NCBI GenBank assembly: GCA_038146805.1 | Contig: JAYQSH010000011.1 | Coordinates: 1 to 64,000, forward strand | Direction: 5' to 3' | DNA length: 64,000 nucleotides | Origin: CAIYXB01 sp038146805 | Lineage (GTDB): Bacteria; Cyanobacteriota; Vampirovibrionia; LMEP-6097 | Shown here: piece by piece, positions 1-9,363 of the stretch | How the letters are laid out: each line of letters starts with the position of its first letter | Numbering within the stretch: position 1 is the stretch's first letter | The notes under the pieces: generated by a model | Seen by the model: only the letters and a program-made list of their open reading frames with translations | Told to the model about the DNA's origin: nothing | Databases searched by the model: none | Translations under genes and position numbers: made by a program

Positions 1-126
1 CGCATCAATATTTATTAGCAATTTCTTTTTTCAATCTTATTTTTATTGTAAAAAAAAAAACAACAGACTATATTTGTCATATCATCATTTCTAATAACGC
101 TACATTTATACAATAATAATCAAATA

Positions 127-525
127 ATGCATTATGCTGATTTAAAAAAAGAATCAAGGTTAACACATCATGAAAATTTACTTAATTGGACTATTGCAAA
201 CATCGATAGACAAGAACCTATCGGAATTGTTTCAAATAGATGCATCTCTTATATCTTTAATAAAGACCTTGCACCAAAAATTTGGTTTGTTCATAGTAAA
301 GCAAAACTAAAATTAAGTAAAATGATGATTGAACAGAACATTAAAAAACTAAAAGCAATCAATACAACTCCATCCAGAAACCCCTTCTCTCAAAACAATT
401 TTAGCAACTTAATATTAAACGGCACAAAAACATGTTTACTAATTAACAATAATTTTTATAAGCAAAGCGATAACAATAAACAAAACACAATGCTTCCAAA
501 AAAAATACTTCAAGTAAAACCTTAA
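127..525 (+). CDS. doubtful hypothetical protein (132 aa)
   Basis: Open frame with an ATG start that I do not recognise. The first two thirds read like a plausible soluble protein (mixed polar and aliphatic residues, no signal peptide or membrane segment), while the last third is Asn/Lys-rich low-complexity sequence. Its 3' end overlaps the 3' end of the convergent glycosyltransferase gene by 87 bp, more than other neighbours here overlap, which argues against it or against its full length. The region is very AT-rich, so a chance frame of this length is possible. If it is not a gene, positions 1-438 hold nothing else I can identify. Confidence 0.25.
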   Translation: MHYADLKKESRLTHHENLLNWTIANIDRQEPIGIVSNRCISYIFNKDLAPKIWFVHSKAKLKLSKMMIEQNIKKLKAINTTPSRNPFSQNNFSNLILNGTKTCLLINNNFYKQSDNNKQNTMLPKKILQVKP

Positions 526-1203
526 TGCTGCGTTACCCGACCTAAATAATTTTATATAAATATTCGAAAACAACTTTGATTTTCGTGTTGCTGCATTAAC
601 TTCAACCTGCACCCATGATATCCTAAGACCCTTAGCAATAGCTTGCATTAAAGACTCTACAGTGTATGTATATTTCTCTTTTAAAATTAATTTTTTCATT
701 GCATCTTTACTAAAAGCTCTAAAACCACTTACAGCATCTGGGACATTTTGCATACAAAAAAAACTAACAATAAGGTTTGCTAGTTTTTGAAAAAATCTTT
801 TTTGCCTAGAGAAATATTTGATTTTATGAGGTGATCTATCTGCAATGCTAATGTCAGCTTCATTGAGTAAAATTGGTTTTATTAAATCAGAAATTCTGTC
901 AGCAGGGTATTGATTATCAGCATCAATGTTTACCAAAATATCATAACCTTCACTTAAAGCATTTTTCATACCTGCTTGAAAAGCGCGTCCTAAATATCTT
1001 TTATTTGGACCTGGGATATTAACTATGTGTTTTATATCAAAATCTTTTAAGCTTTCAATTGTTGTATCAGTAGAAGCGTCATTAACTATTTGTACATCAA
1101 GCTGACTCACACCAACTATTTCTGTTGGCAAATTACTTAAAACAAGTGCAATCGTTTTTTCTTCGTTATAACAAGGGATTTGTATCAAAAGCTTAATTGC
1201 CAT
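439..1203 (-). CDS. GT2 family glycosyltransferase (dolichol-phosphate-mannose synthase-like)
   Basis: Inverting GT-A fold glycosyltransferase, likely moving a sugar from a nucleotide donor to a polyprenyl-phosphate or a growing surface glycan at the inner membrane. Visible motifs: IPCYNE at residues 9-14, VNDASTD at 40-46, the metal-binding DAD at 94-96 followed by NQYP, and DAVSGFRAF at 156-164, the usual GT2 DPM-like signature. A hydrophobic C-terminal stretch (about 236-252) probably anchors it. At 254 aa it is the usual length for a single-domain member. Neighbours are a methyltransferase and two GT-C membrane proteins, so it belongs to a glycan patch; the acceptor cannot be named from sequence. 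Confidence 0.85.
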   Translation of the reverse strand: MAIKLLIQIPCYNEEKTIALVLSNLPTEIVGVSQLDVQIVNDASTDTTIESLKDFDIKHIVNIPGPNKRYLGRAFQAGMKNALSEGYDILVNIDADNQYPADRISDLIKPILLNEADISIADRSPHKIKYFSRQKRFFQKLANLIVSFFCMQNVPDAVSGFRAFSKDAMKKLILKEKYTYTVESLMQAIAKGLRISWVQVEVNAATRKSKLFSNIYIKLFRSGNAALRFYLKYFFWKHCVLFIVIALLIKIIVN

Positions 1204-1235
1204 ATACTTTATTATAATTAGTTTTCCGGGATTTT

Positions 1236-1843
1236 ATGCAAGAAAAAAAACAAGTTATTATAGGAAATGTCACAGATAAAACAAAGCTAAAAAACCCCTT
1301 AGCAAAACTACTAGTTGAAAATTTCAATTTGGAAATTATAAATTTCATTAAAGAATCCAATGTTGACTCTATTCATGAAATAGGTTGCGGCGAGGGTCAC
1401 CTATCTACTTTAATAAGGCAAAACTATTTTTGTAAACTTAAATTAAGCGATTTATCAAAAAACATTATTGAAAATAACCCAATATTAAAAAGCGAAAATG
1501 TTGTTTTTGAAGAAAAATCTATTTATGATCTAAACAAAGAAAATGATTCAGCAGAAATGATTGTTTGCTGTGAAGTTCTTGAACACCTCGAATATCCTAA
1601 TCAAGCACTAAAAAAACTTTATGAGCTCGATACAAAATTTTATTTATTTTCAGTTCCCAATGAACCCATTTGGAGAATACTAAATTTTTAAGAGCTAAAT
1701 ACTGGAGTTCTCTTGGCAATACACCCGGACATTTACAACATTGGTCTAAACAATCTTTTTTAGAAATACTACGCAACAATAATTTCATTCCACAACAAGT
1801 TAAGTCACCTTTACCATGGACAATAGTACTCGCTACAAAATAA
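1236..1843 (+). CDS. class I SAM-dependent methyltransferase, frameshifted
   Basis: Methyltransf_11/23-type fold: motif I HEIGCGEGHLSTL lies at residues 47-59 and the motif IV-like region CCEVLEHLEYP at 111-121. The first frame stops at 1689-1691 just after a run of five T (1685-1689). Adding one T keeps the frame open to a stop at 1841-1843 and gives the continuation LRAKYWSSLGNTPGHLQHWS followed by QSFLEILRNN, typical of this family's C-terminal half. The restored protein is about 202 aa. It is therefore either a recent pseudogene or a one-base sequencing error. The substrate is unknown; it lies divergently next to the GT2 gene, so a sugar or lipid carrier in glycan synthesis is plausible. 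Confidence 0.75.
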
Positions 1844-1901
1844 TTTAATTTATTAGATGAATACCAGAAACATAAAGAGGGAGCTGATTCAATAATTACT
1901 C

Positions 1902-3401
1902 TTACTCTAAATTCACAAGCTCTTTTTTCATCCAAATACAATTAAAAGGAGATCTTTGAGAGCCTGGTAAATTATCATAAAAAACATAATTAGCCTTCAA
2001 GTAATTTTGGATTTCAGGCGGACTCCAATTTAATTCGGTTAATCCGCCAAGAAAATAAGGTAAATCATATTGTTCAATTTGTTGAATCATATAATTTACT
2101 TGAAGATCTAAACCTGAATATCTATATGCTTTATATTCAGCATTGAAGTAAAACCCTAAATCATTTTGAAATGCAAAAGCTGGACAAGCATGAGTAAGAA
2201 TTGGGATTTTTAGATTATTAACATTGGTTTCTTTGAAGAAATTAAAATTAACTTTCTGCTCATTTATATCTTTTGAATAAATACTCTCCTTATAAACTAA
2301 GGTATGACCAAAGTGATTTCCAAATAGAAAACAAAATGAAAAAACAAAAATTAAAAAAGGTAACAATCTTAGTTTACTTAAATAAGACAAAAGGATTGTA
2401 TCAAAAAAATAGGCAATAACAAAAGACGCTAAAGGCAATACTATTGCTACAAACTTAATATCAAAGCCAAAAGAAGATAGATAAAAAACAGTAAAAATCA
2501 GGGATAAAAATAAAAAAGCAATGAAACCAAGTTCAACAACGTAAGCTAGTGCTAATAAAAAAAATACAACTAAAACTATATCTTGTTTTAAAAACAAATC
2601 TAAAAACTGTTTATCAAAAAGGTCTTTTTGCCAACTTGGAATATCAAAAAGATTGAAATCAAAAAATAATTTAAAAAATTCTGAAATAGAGTATTTATAA
2701 AAGAAAAATATTAAAACGACAAATAAAGCTGTTACAAAGCCAATTAAAAGCTGAGAAAGTCTGTTTTTGTTTTCAATAAAATTCTTATCGCTAAATAAAA
2801 AAAACAAAAATATTATTACAACAAAAATCATTTTTAAATCAATAAAAATTAAAGAGCTAAGAAAAAAGGCAAAGAAATAAAGATAAATATTATTTTTGTA
2901 TGCAAGCAAATAGAAAAATATACTAAGCAGAAAAATAAAGCTCAAAAAAGGTAATTCACAAATTGTAAAAGCTTGATTATTAGGCAAATGCCACATAAAA
3001 CTAATGGCAACAGTCACCAAAGCAAAATTAAGCGACCGATTCAATAAACGACAAATTAAAAACAATAATACTGCACTCAATACATAAAAACTAAAATGTA
3101 AAACTCTAAAATCAAAAAAAACATCAAAATTTTGTGAATTCAAAAAAACTTTGTAAATAAAGGAATTGAATAATAAATATAGAGGACCTTTTAAAGTAAA
3201 GAAATCTTTATAAGGAACTGCACCATTAGCAATCTTCCAGAAGATATGCATGTTTTGTGTTTCATAATGATTGATTGCATAAATAAATATTCTTTGCACA
3301 GTGGCTGCCAAATTATTTAAAATCAACAATATTGAAAATATTGCAAAAATATTTTTTTTAACAAAAGACAATATTTCTGTAACTTTTTGGTTTTTTAGCA
3401 T
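1902..3401 (-). CDS. multi-pass membrane protein, GT-C glycosyltransferase-like
   Basis: A 499 aa protein with about ten or more hydrophobic segments across residues 15-370 and a soluble C-terminal domain of about 125 residues. The first periplasmic loop (about 42-72, with an NHYETQN stretch and the GAVPYKDFFTLKGPLY region) resembles the acidic loop of lipid-phosphosugar-dependent GT-C enzymes, where an Asp/Glu is catalytic. The N-terminal end overlaps, on the opposite strand, only with an upstream extension of the next gene. Likely a glycosyltransferase for surface glycans using a polyprenyl-phosphate sugar; the family assignment rests on topology and loop position, not on a firm signature. 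Confidence 0.6.
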   Translation of the reverse strand: MLKNQKVTEILSFVKKNIFAIFSILLILNNLAATVQRIFIYAINHYETQNMHIFWKIANGAVPYKDFFTLKGPLYLLFNSFIYKVFLNSQNFDVFFDFRVLHFSFYVLSAVLLFLICRLLNRSLNFALVTVAISFMWHLPNNQAFTICELPFLSFIFLLSIFFYLLAYKNNIYLYFFAFFLSSLIFIDLKMIFVVIIFLFFLFSDKNFIENKNRLSQLLIGFVTALFVVLIFFFYKYSISEFFKLFFDFNLFDIPSWQKDLFDKQFLDLFLKQDIVLVVFFLLALAYVVELGFIAFLFLSLIFTVFYLSSFGFDIKFVAIVLPLASFVIAYFFDTILLSYLSKLRLLPFLIFVFSFCFLFGNHFGHTLVYKESIYSKDINEQKVNFNFFKETNVNNLKIPILTHACPAFAFQNDLGFYFNAEYKAYRYSGLDLQVNYMIQQIEQYDLPYFLGGLTELNWSPPEIQNYLKANYVFYDNLPGSQRSPFNCIWMKKELVNLE

Positions 3402-3426
3402 TGGAAACTATTATAAAATATTACCA

Positions 3427-5073
3427 ATGCCTCTTAAGCGCAAAATAGCTATAATTTTTCTATTGTTGTTTTCATGTTTTAGTGGGCTTTACGGTGGCTT
3501 TAAACAACAACATATAGATACGGAATTTGAAAAAACCCTTTATAACAAATCTTATTTTTTACACACTCTTTATAAAATACCGAGTAGCATTGAATTCAAT
3601 ATATACAAATCCAAAAATCCAAAATTCGAAAAATATAATCTAAAAACTTTTCAAAGTTTTATTGCAAAACATTCTATTAGCATTTACACCGTAAATGGTT
3701 TTTTTATTCTTTTGGGGATTTACAGTTGTTTTAATTTATGCTTTCTTTTAAAAAAAGATTTTTGGCTTGCCTATTTAGCAAGTATCATACTTGCTAGTTG
3801 TTATTTTTGGAATGCCGAAGCTCATTACCCAACAACCGATATGCCACTGAGTGCTCTTATTCTTTTCTTTTTTTATCGGCTCTTTAAGTATCCAGAAAAA
3901 ACAAATTCAAATGCCATTATTTTAGGCTGTTGTTTTTCTATAAAATACATTGGTTTGATCCTTATCATTCCGTATTTATTTTTTAGAAGAAAACAAAATG
4001 ATATAACTACTCTCAAAAATCTCTTGATTGCTTTTTGTTTTTTACTAATCTCAATGGGAGACAAGCTAACTCAAATTCTAAGCTTTCTCAAAAGAGAATT
4101 AATAGTGCAAACGCAAGAAGGTTGGGCGGGGTACAACACCCAAGAACCAAGCTACATCTACCATTTAAAATTTTCTATTATTCAAGAATATGGATTGTTA
4201 CTGAGCCTACTTGCAATAATCGGTTTAGTTTATTGTTTTAAATATCTAAAAAACAAAGGTGAAGAATTAAAAACCATCTGCATTTTCTTTATAACACTTT
4301 TTATTACAATATCACTCTCAATGATACATACAGTACGCTTTGCCTTACCATTAATACCTTTTATGGCAATATTTTCTGCTATAGGAATTTTTTATTGTTT
4401 TCAAATATCAAAGCCAATATTAAAGCAAAAATCTAATATTTTCTTTGTCGTTCTAACTTTGTTTGCAATAGTGCCAAGTTCATTAAATACCATCAAACAT
4501 AATTCATTGATGAATCAGCCCGACACCATAGATTTTATAAAAAAAATCAGACAAATTTTACACAAAAATAATATTAAAGAACAACTATTACATTTAGATC
4601 ATAATCTCTTTGATAAAACTCCGCAAAACAATGTGCTTTATTACAATAAATGTTTTTCTGAAGCAAAAGACTTCAAAGAATATTTTAAACTCAACAACAA
4701 TTCTCTACATGTTGTGAATGCCAATAGTTTTCAATTAGATCGCTTTATCCATGATCCATTTTTTCAATGTTCTAATGGTCACAAAGCTTTTGATAATTTT
4801 GCAGATCTTCAAGTTTTGCAGATTAGTCCTTTTAAAATCTCAAAAGACAAAGTACCATTTTCTTTTATATCAAATTTTTCACCTAGAAAACCTGATTTAC
4901 AATATCGCAATTATCAAGGTGCTTTATTTGAAATCTACTACACCAATAATTTACTAGATCAAGAACTTAAAGCTATTTGCAAAAAAGAAAAAATACCTTG
5001 TGTTTTTAAAACAGGTAAAGATTCTTATTTCTTAAATAACTTACAAGTAACTTTAAATAAAAAACTTAATTAG
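3427..5073 (+). CDS. GT39/ArnT-like membrane glycosyltransferase
   Basis: A 548 aa polytopic protein. I chose the ATG at 3427 because the longer frame from 3301 would overlap the start of the divergent gene by 101 bp and add non-membrane sequence; from 3427 the protein begins with MPLKRK and a hydrophobic segment. The HYPTTDMPLSA stretch at 133-143, following a membrane helix, is the conserved second-loop motif of the PMT/ArnT group, and the acidic HIDTEFE at about 29-35 fits the first periplasmic loop. The C-terminal 150 residues are soluble. Predicted to transfer a sugar from a lipid carrier on the outer face of the inner membrane. Confidence 0.7.
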   Translation: MPLKRKIAIIFLLLFSCFSGLYGGFKQQHIDTEFEKTLYNKSYFLHTLYKIPSSIEFNIYKSKNPKFEKYNLKTFQSFIAKHSISIYTVNGFFILLGIYSCFNLCFLLKKDFWLAYLASIILASCYFWNAEAHYPTTDMPLSALILFFFYRLFKYPEKTNSNAIILGCCFSIKYIGLILIIPYLFFRRKQNDITTLKNLLIAFCFLLISMGDKLTQILSFLKRELIVQTQEGWAGYNTQEPSYIYHLKFSIIQEYGLLLSLLAIIGLVYCFKYLKNKGEELKTICIFFITLFITISLSMIHTVRFALPLIPFMAIFSAIGIFYCFQISKPILKQKSNIFFVVLTLFAIVPSSLNTIKHNSLMNQPDTIDFIKKIRQILHKNNIKEQLLHLDHNLFDKTPQNNVLYYNKCFSEAKDFKEYFKLNNNSLHVVNANSFQLDRFIHDPFFQCSNGHKAFDNFADLQVLQISPFKISKDKVPFSFISNFSPRKPDLQYRNYQGALFEIYYTNNLLDQELKAICKKEKIPCVFKTGKDSYFLNNLQVTLNKKLN

Positions 5074-5492
5074 CCTTTAGCCATATCAGTCAATTGTTTT
5101 TTAGCTTCTTTCTCAGAATTCACTTCTTGATTCCATTGTGTTTCTTCAATTCTTAACTCACCAAGCATTGCTCTTGCTTGATACAACATATGCCTAATTG
5201 AATCTTGCTCTGGAAGCTGAGCATCTAAATTTGGAACAGAACCTGTTTTGTCTTTATAAAAACTTTCAACACCAGCTTTAACAGCTGCACCAAGAGGTCC
5301 ACCACCTGTAACTGTATTATACATTGATTGAATATCGTCAACAATATCACCAATAGACTTACTAGTTGCAGAATCAGGAGAACCTAAAATTGCAAATTGT
5401 AATTCCATCTCAAGTTGACCAATGATCTGCTGTTGAAGATCAATTTGGCTTCTAATTTTTGCTAACTGCTGAGTACTATTAATTGCTGCCAT
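5070..5492 (-). CDS. hypothetical helical protein (140 aa)
   Basis: Not recognised. Residues 1-33 (IRSQIDLQQQIIGQLEMEL) and 95-140 (RHMLYQARAMLGELRIEETQ and following) look strongly helical and amphipathic, separated by a Gly-rich linker (TVTGGGPLGAAV at about 60-71). There is no signal peptide or membrane segment. Its stop overlaps the stop of the convergent membrane protein by 4 bp, and the spacing to the antiporter gene upstream on the same strand is 52 bp, so co-transcription is possible. The composition (Gln/Glu-rich helices, no Cys) recalls small structural or secretion-associated proteins, but no function can be assigned. Confidence 0.6.
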   Translation of the reverse strand: MAAINSTQQLAKIRSQIDLQQQIIGQLEMELQFAILGSPDSATSKSIGDIVDDIQSMYNTVTGGGPLGAAVKAGVESFYKDKTGSVPNLDAQLPEQDSIRHMLYQARAMLGELRIEETQWNQEVNSEKEAKKQLTDMAKG

Positions 5493-5544
5493 AACATGTT
5501 TCTTTTATTATGCCCAATTGAAACAAAGTTAAGTTAAGCTTTGG

Positions 5545-7335
5545 TTATGCTTTAGCTAAATATATTAAAACATCGCCCTGTGACCAAGTTTGACCAGCAT
5601 GCACAAAGAGATAATCGGATTTTCTTCTCAAAATTAGGGGTATCCATTTATCATCATCAAGATTTTCTATTTTAAAGTCTTTTAGAGTTTGCCCTGATTG
5701 CGGCTCAGACAAAACAATATCTAAAATCTTGACTTGATCATTTTCAACAGCTTCTTTCCAAGCTTCTATATTTACCGGCTTTGCATATGCTAAGTCGCCA
5801 CCAATTTCATCTACAAAAGTTCCAGTAACACCTTTATCAGGCGAATCAATAGCTGGATAGACTTCTGGTATAGCAAAAGATTCACGCGCTAACTGACAAA
5901 CCAAAAAATTCACTTCTGCATTTGCAGTTGTTGCAATTAACAAAGAAGCTCTTTGAGCATTTGCTCTATCTAAAACATCAATATCAAGAGCATTGCCACA
6001 GACTGTATCAACCTCATCTCTAATTGAAAGTGCACAATGGTCTTGATTATTATCAATCAAAGTTACTTCTTTACCAAGTTCTTGAAAAGCACTTGCAAGT
6101 GTCCTACCCAATGCGTTACCACCCACAATAATAATGGCTCCATCTTTCAAAAGACAATCACATAATTTAGCTGCTTTTCTTGCTAAAGTACCCTGCACAA
6201 TTACGGTTGCCATAATAACCAAGAAAACTAAAGCTTCAACCATTTCTGCATTTTCAATTCCATTTTTAATTAATATCAAAGTAAACAAAGAAGCAACAGC
6301 GGCTGAAACAATACCTTTCGGACCAATCCAAGTAATAAAAAGCTTTTCTTTGAGACTTAAAATCCCATGATTTGAGACAAAAATAGCAAGTGGTCTAATG
6401 ACAAACATAGACAGAAAAACTATCGCTAGTCCTTTCCAACCTAAAGCAATGATATTTGCAAAATTTAGATTTGCCGAAATTAAAATAAATAATATTGAAA
6501 TAAATAAAACTGATAACTGACCTTTAAAGCGTTTCAGCTTGTTTAATTGAGGAATATTTTTTCTTTGTACTGCAAAACCAGCTACAACAACAGCTAAAAT
6601 ACCAGTATTAGCCTCTACTAAATTTGAAATAAAAAATATCGAAAATACGGCTGCAAAAGTTACTAAATTTTTTAAATCATCTTCTATATATTTCTTTTTT
6701 AAAATGAAACCTAGAAACCAACCCAGTATATAGCCAACAAAAAGCCCAACACATATTTTGTATAAAAAAGTAGTCGTGAAAAATACCCAGGTCTGCTCTT
6801 TAGATGCAAGTATTACTTCTAAAACACCCACAGAAATATAAGCACCAATTGGGTTAGACAAAATCCCTTCACTTCTTAATATGGTTGCAATTTTCCTTTC
6901 TACTTTTACTCTTTGCAAAATTGGATTAATCACAGTCAAACCAGTAATAGTCATAAAAGACCCAAAAAGAAAACACAAAGACCAATCTAAATGAATTAAA
7001 AAACGCACCGCAAGAGCAGAACCCAGCAAAGTGATAATAAGACCAACACTCAGAATATTTCTTACAGATTGATGCACTGTTTTAAAGGAATCAAAATCTA
7101 AACTCAAACCTCCCTCAAACAAAATCAAAGCAACTGCTAAAGATACCAAGGTCTCTAAACCGGGTCCAAGCGCACTTGGTGAAATTAAATTTAAGAACTG
7201 AGGTCCAAGCAAAATACCGGCAAACATCAAAAAAGAAATACTTGGTAAACGCACTTTTTGTGCTAAGACTTGCATGGCAATTCCAGTAGCAACAGAAATT
7301 GTAATAGTTTGAAGTAAAGTTTGACTAATATCCAT
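5545..7335 (-). CDS. NhaP-type Na+/H+ antiporter with C-terminal TrkA/RCK domain
   Basis: Monovalent cation/proton antiporter of the CPA1 superfamily, inner membrane. About twelve hydrophobic segments span residues 5-385, with the conserved EGGLSLDF at 74-81 in the fourth. A Rossmann TrkA-N domain follows (VGGNALGRTLASAF at about 401-414, with LIDNN after the second strand), then a TrkA-C-like end, so gating by nucleotide or ligand is likely. The length of 596 aa fits cyanobacterial-type NhaP proteins. The segment SEGILSNPIGAYISV (about 155-169) has Asn where I would expect the transport Asp of the EG-x-L-IDPIGA motif, which could change ion coupling. It sits between the helical hypothetical gene and prfB. 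Confidence 0.85.
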   Translation of the reverse strand: MDISQTLLQTITISVATGIAMQVLAQKVRLPSISFLMFAGILLGPQFLNLISPSALGPGLETLVSLAVALILFEGGLSLDFDSFKTVHQSVRNILSVGLIITLLGSALAVRFLIHLDWSLCFLFGSFMTITGLTVINPILQRVKVERKIATILRSEGILSNPIGAYISVGVLEVILASKEQTWVFFTTTFLYKICVGLFVGYILGWFLGFILKKKYIEDDLKNLVTFAAVFSIFFISNLVEANTGILAVVVAGFAVQRKNIPQLNKLKRFKGQLSVLFISILFILISANLNFANIIALGWKGLAIVFLSMFVIRPLAIFVSNHGILSLKEKLFITWIGPKGIVSAAVASLFTLILIKNGIENAEMVEALVFLVIMATVIVQGTLARKAAKLCDCLLKDGAIIIVGGNALGRTLASAFQELGKEVTLIDNNQDHCALSIRDEVDTVCGNALDIDVLDRANAQRASLLIATTANAEVNFLVCQLARESFAIPEVYPAIDSPDKGVTGTFVDEIGGDLAYAKPVNIEAWKEAVENDQVKILDIVLSEPQSGQTLKDFKIENLDDDKWIPLILRRKSDYLFVHAGQTWSQGDVLIYLAKA

Positions 7336-7422
7336 AATTTAGATTCTAATTTCTAATTGTAAAACATTCTCAATATTGACGTTTGACTATTATCTACAAA
7401 CCCATATTTAGTAGGGAGTTTG

Positions 7423-8545
7423 TCAAAGAGTCTTTACCATAAATCTTAAATAAGACTCCATAAATTCATCAAGATCTCCATCTAATACTTTTACAGGGTC
7501 ACGAGTTTCAAATTTAGTTCGAGCATCTTTAACACGGCCCTCATCAAGAACATAAGACCTAATTGCATTACCCCAAGATGCAGAAACAACTTCACCGCGT
7601 AATTCTAGAAGCTTTTGCTTTTCTTCTTCTTCTTTTATTGCTAACAACTTTGATTGAATCATTTCAATTGCTTTATCACGATTTTGTAGTTGACTTCTTT
7701 GTTGACTGCATTTAACAACAATACCGCTAGGCAGATGTTTGATACGAACTGCTGTTTCAACTTTATTAACATTTTGACCACCAGCACCGCCAGAACGCAT
7801 AGTTTCAATTTCAAGATCTTTTTCATTGATTTCAATTTTATTTGCTAAATCAGTAACAACAGGCGTTATCTCAACACCAGCAAAACTTGTTTGTCTACTA
7901 TCAGCAGTCGATTTAAAGGGAGATTTACGCACCAAGCGATGAACACCTTTTTCTGAGCTTAATAAACCATAAGCATTTTTTCCTGAAATTTTTATTGAAG
8001 CAGATTTAATACCTGCTTCTTCACCATCAGATTGCTCTAGAAGCTCCACATTAAAGCCCTTAAAATTTTCAGCCCAACGAGTATACATACGCAAAAGCAT
8101 TTGCGCCCAATCTTGAGCATCTGTACCACCAGCACCAGCATTAATAGCTAATATTGCGTCAGATGAATCATAGTCACCAACAAACATACGCTCTAGTTCA
8201 AAGCTAGAAAACTCTTTTAAAAGTTTATTATACTCTTGCTCTAAAGTATCTAATAATTCTTTTTGCTCTTCTTCACTTAATTCTTGAAGAAGATCCAGCA
8301 TCTCAGCAAAATCAGAAATTCTTGTTTGCCAAGATTGAATTAATTCAAATTCTTTTTTTTTACTAGCTAATTCTTGTGTAACTTTTTGGGCATTTTGTGT
8401 ATCATCCCAAAACTTAGGTTCTAAAAGTGCTTTTTCTAAATTGACAATTTCTGCTTTCAGTTGCTCAAGGTCAAAGAAACTCCTTTACCAACAAGAATTT
8501 TTCTTGAAGGAATTTAACATCGATATTTGTTTCACTTAAGCTCAT
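7423..8545 (-). CDS. prfB: peptide chain release factor 2, programmed +1 frameshift
   Basis: Class I release factor for UGA and UAA codons. The gene starts at ATG 8545 and reads 24 codons to an in-frame UGA (8473-8471); the rest lies in the +1 frame, giving about 373 aa (usual about 365). The tripeptide SPF that recognises the stop codon is at about 208-210, and the catalytic GGQ in MRSGGAGGQNVNKVE at about 255-257. Reading only from the first internal Met would give a 292 aa fragment lacking domain 1, which is not the real product. The break is the classical autoregulatory frameshift, unlike the accidental ones elsewhere in this window. The gene is divergent from the RluB-like gene, whose GTG start lies 22 bp away. 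Confidence 0.95.
8470..8486 (-). promoter_or_regulatory. prfB programmed +1 frameshift site
   Basis: Read on the minus strand the site is AAAGGAGTTTCTTTGAC: a Shine-Dalgarno-like AAAGGAG, a three-base spacer, the slippery CTT codon, the UGA stop and a following C. This matches the known E. coli arrangement (SD, CUU, UGA-C), in which low RF2 levels allow the CUU-decoding tRNA to slip forward by one base. The frame after the slip continues LDLEQLKAEIVN, normal RF2 sequence. Confidence 0.95.
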
Positions 8546-8566
8546 CATATACATTATACTTGTTTT

Positions 8567-9361
8567 GTGAGGTTAAACAAATACATTGTTCAACTAGGGA
8601 TTTGCTCTCGCAGAAAAGCTGATGAATTAATTAAAGCTGGCAAAGTTTTAGTAAACAAAGAGATTGCGGAGCTTGGCTATCAATTACAAAGCCAAGATGA
8701 AATTTTTGTAGAAGGAAAAAAATATATTTTTATAAATAAAGAATTTGAGAAATTATATATTGCACTATACAAACCAACTGACTATTTAACTAGTTTCGAA
8801 GATTCTGCAAAAACTTTAAAACAACTTTTAATTAAAAAAAATTTTATTGGAACAGCAAATGAATTTGCAAAAATAAAAAAGACTCAATTACACTACGCAG
8901 GTAGGCTTGATAAAAATTCAGAAGGATTAATTTTATTGACAAATGATGGAGAATTAAGTCAAAGAATCACACACCCAAGTTTTTATTGTGAAAAAGAATA
9001 CCTAGTTATAACAGAAAAAGAACTTAGTGCTAGCGAAATTAGGAAACTCTCTCAAGGTGTAAAAATAGACCCTGAGGATACGGGTAAATGCGTTAAGACA
9101 AAAAAATGTATTATTGAAAAAATCACCAAAAATCAAATAAGAATAGTTTTAGAACAAGGCTATAAAAGACAAATACGTTTAATGCTCAAAAGTATTAATC
9201 ATAATGTTTTAGAATTAAAGAGAATCAGAATTGCAAATATTGCCTTAAAAGATTACGAAGAATTGAGAAAACCTTGTATTTCTAAGACATATCCTAATAT
9301 TATTAGTTTAGCGTGCCTTGAAAAAGGAAAGTTTTGTCTAATCACTAAACCTCAAATTTAA
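8567..9361 (+). CDS. RluB/RsuA-family pseudouridine synthase
   Basis: rRNA pseudouridine synthase. Starts with GTG at 8567; residues 1-48 are an S4 RNA-binding domain (RLNKYIVQLGICSRRKADEL), followed by the catalytic domain with HYAGRLDKNSEGLILLTNDG at 109-128, where Asp115 is the expected nucleophile, and the KRQIRLML motif near 198. The length (264 aa) suits the RluB/RluE/RsuA group; by similarity the likely target is 23S rRNA helix 89 (RluB-like), but this cannot be decided from sequence alone. The PBP1A gene follows after 2 bp, and the next genes are nearly abutting, suggesting one rightward operon to 13.27 kb. Confidence 0.9.
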   Translation: MRLNKYIVQLGICSRRKADELIKAGKVLVNKEIAELGYQLQSQDEIFVEGKKYIFINKEFEKLYIALYKPTDYLTSFEDSAKTLKQLLIKKNFIGTANEFAKIKKTQLHYAGRLDKNSEGLILLTNDGELSQRITHPSFYCEKEYLVITEKELSASEIRKLSQGVKIDPEDTGKCVKTKKCIIEKITKNQIRIVLEQGYKRQIRLMLKSINHNVLELKRIRIANIALKDYEELRKPCISKTYPNIISLACLEKGKFCLITKPQI

Positions 9362-9363
9362 CT

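Noticed and set aside
1597..1941. Minus-strand frame across the methyltransferase break
   Set aside because: It is the antisense of the restored methyltransferase and overlaps the 3' end of the GT-C gene.
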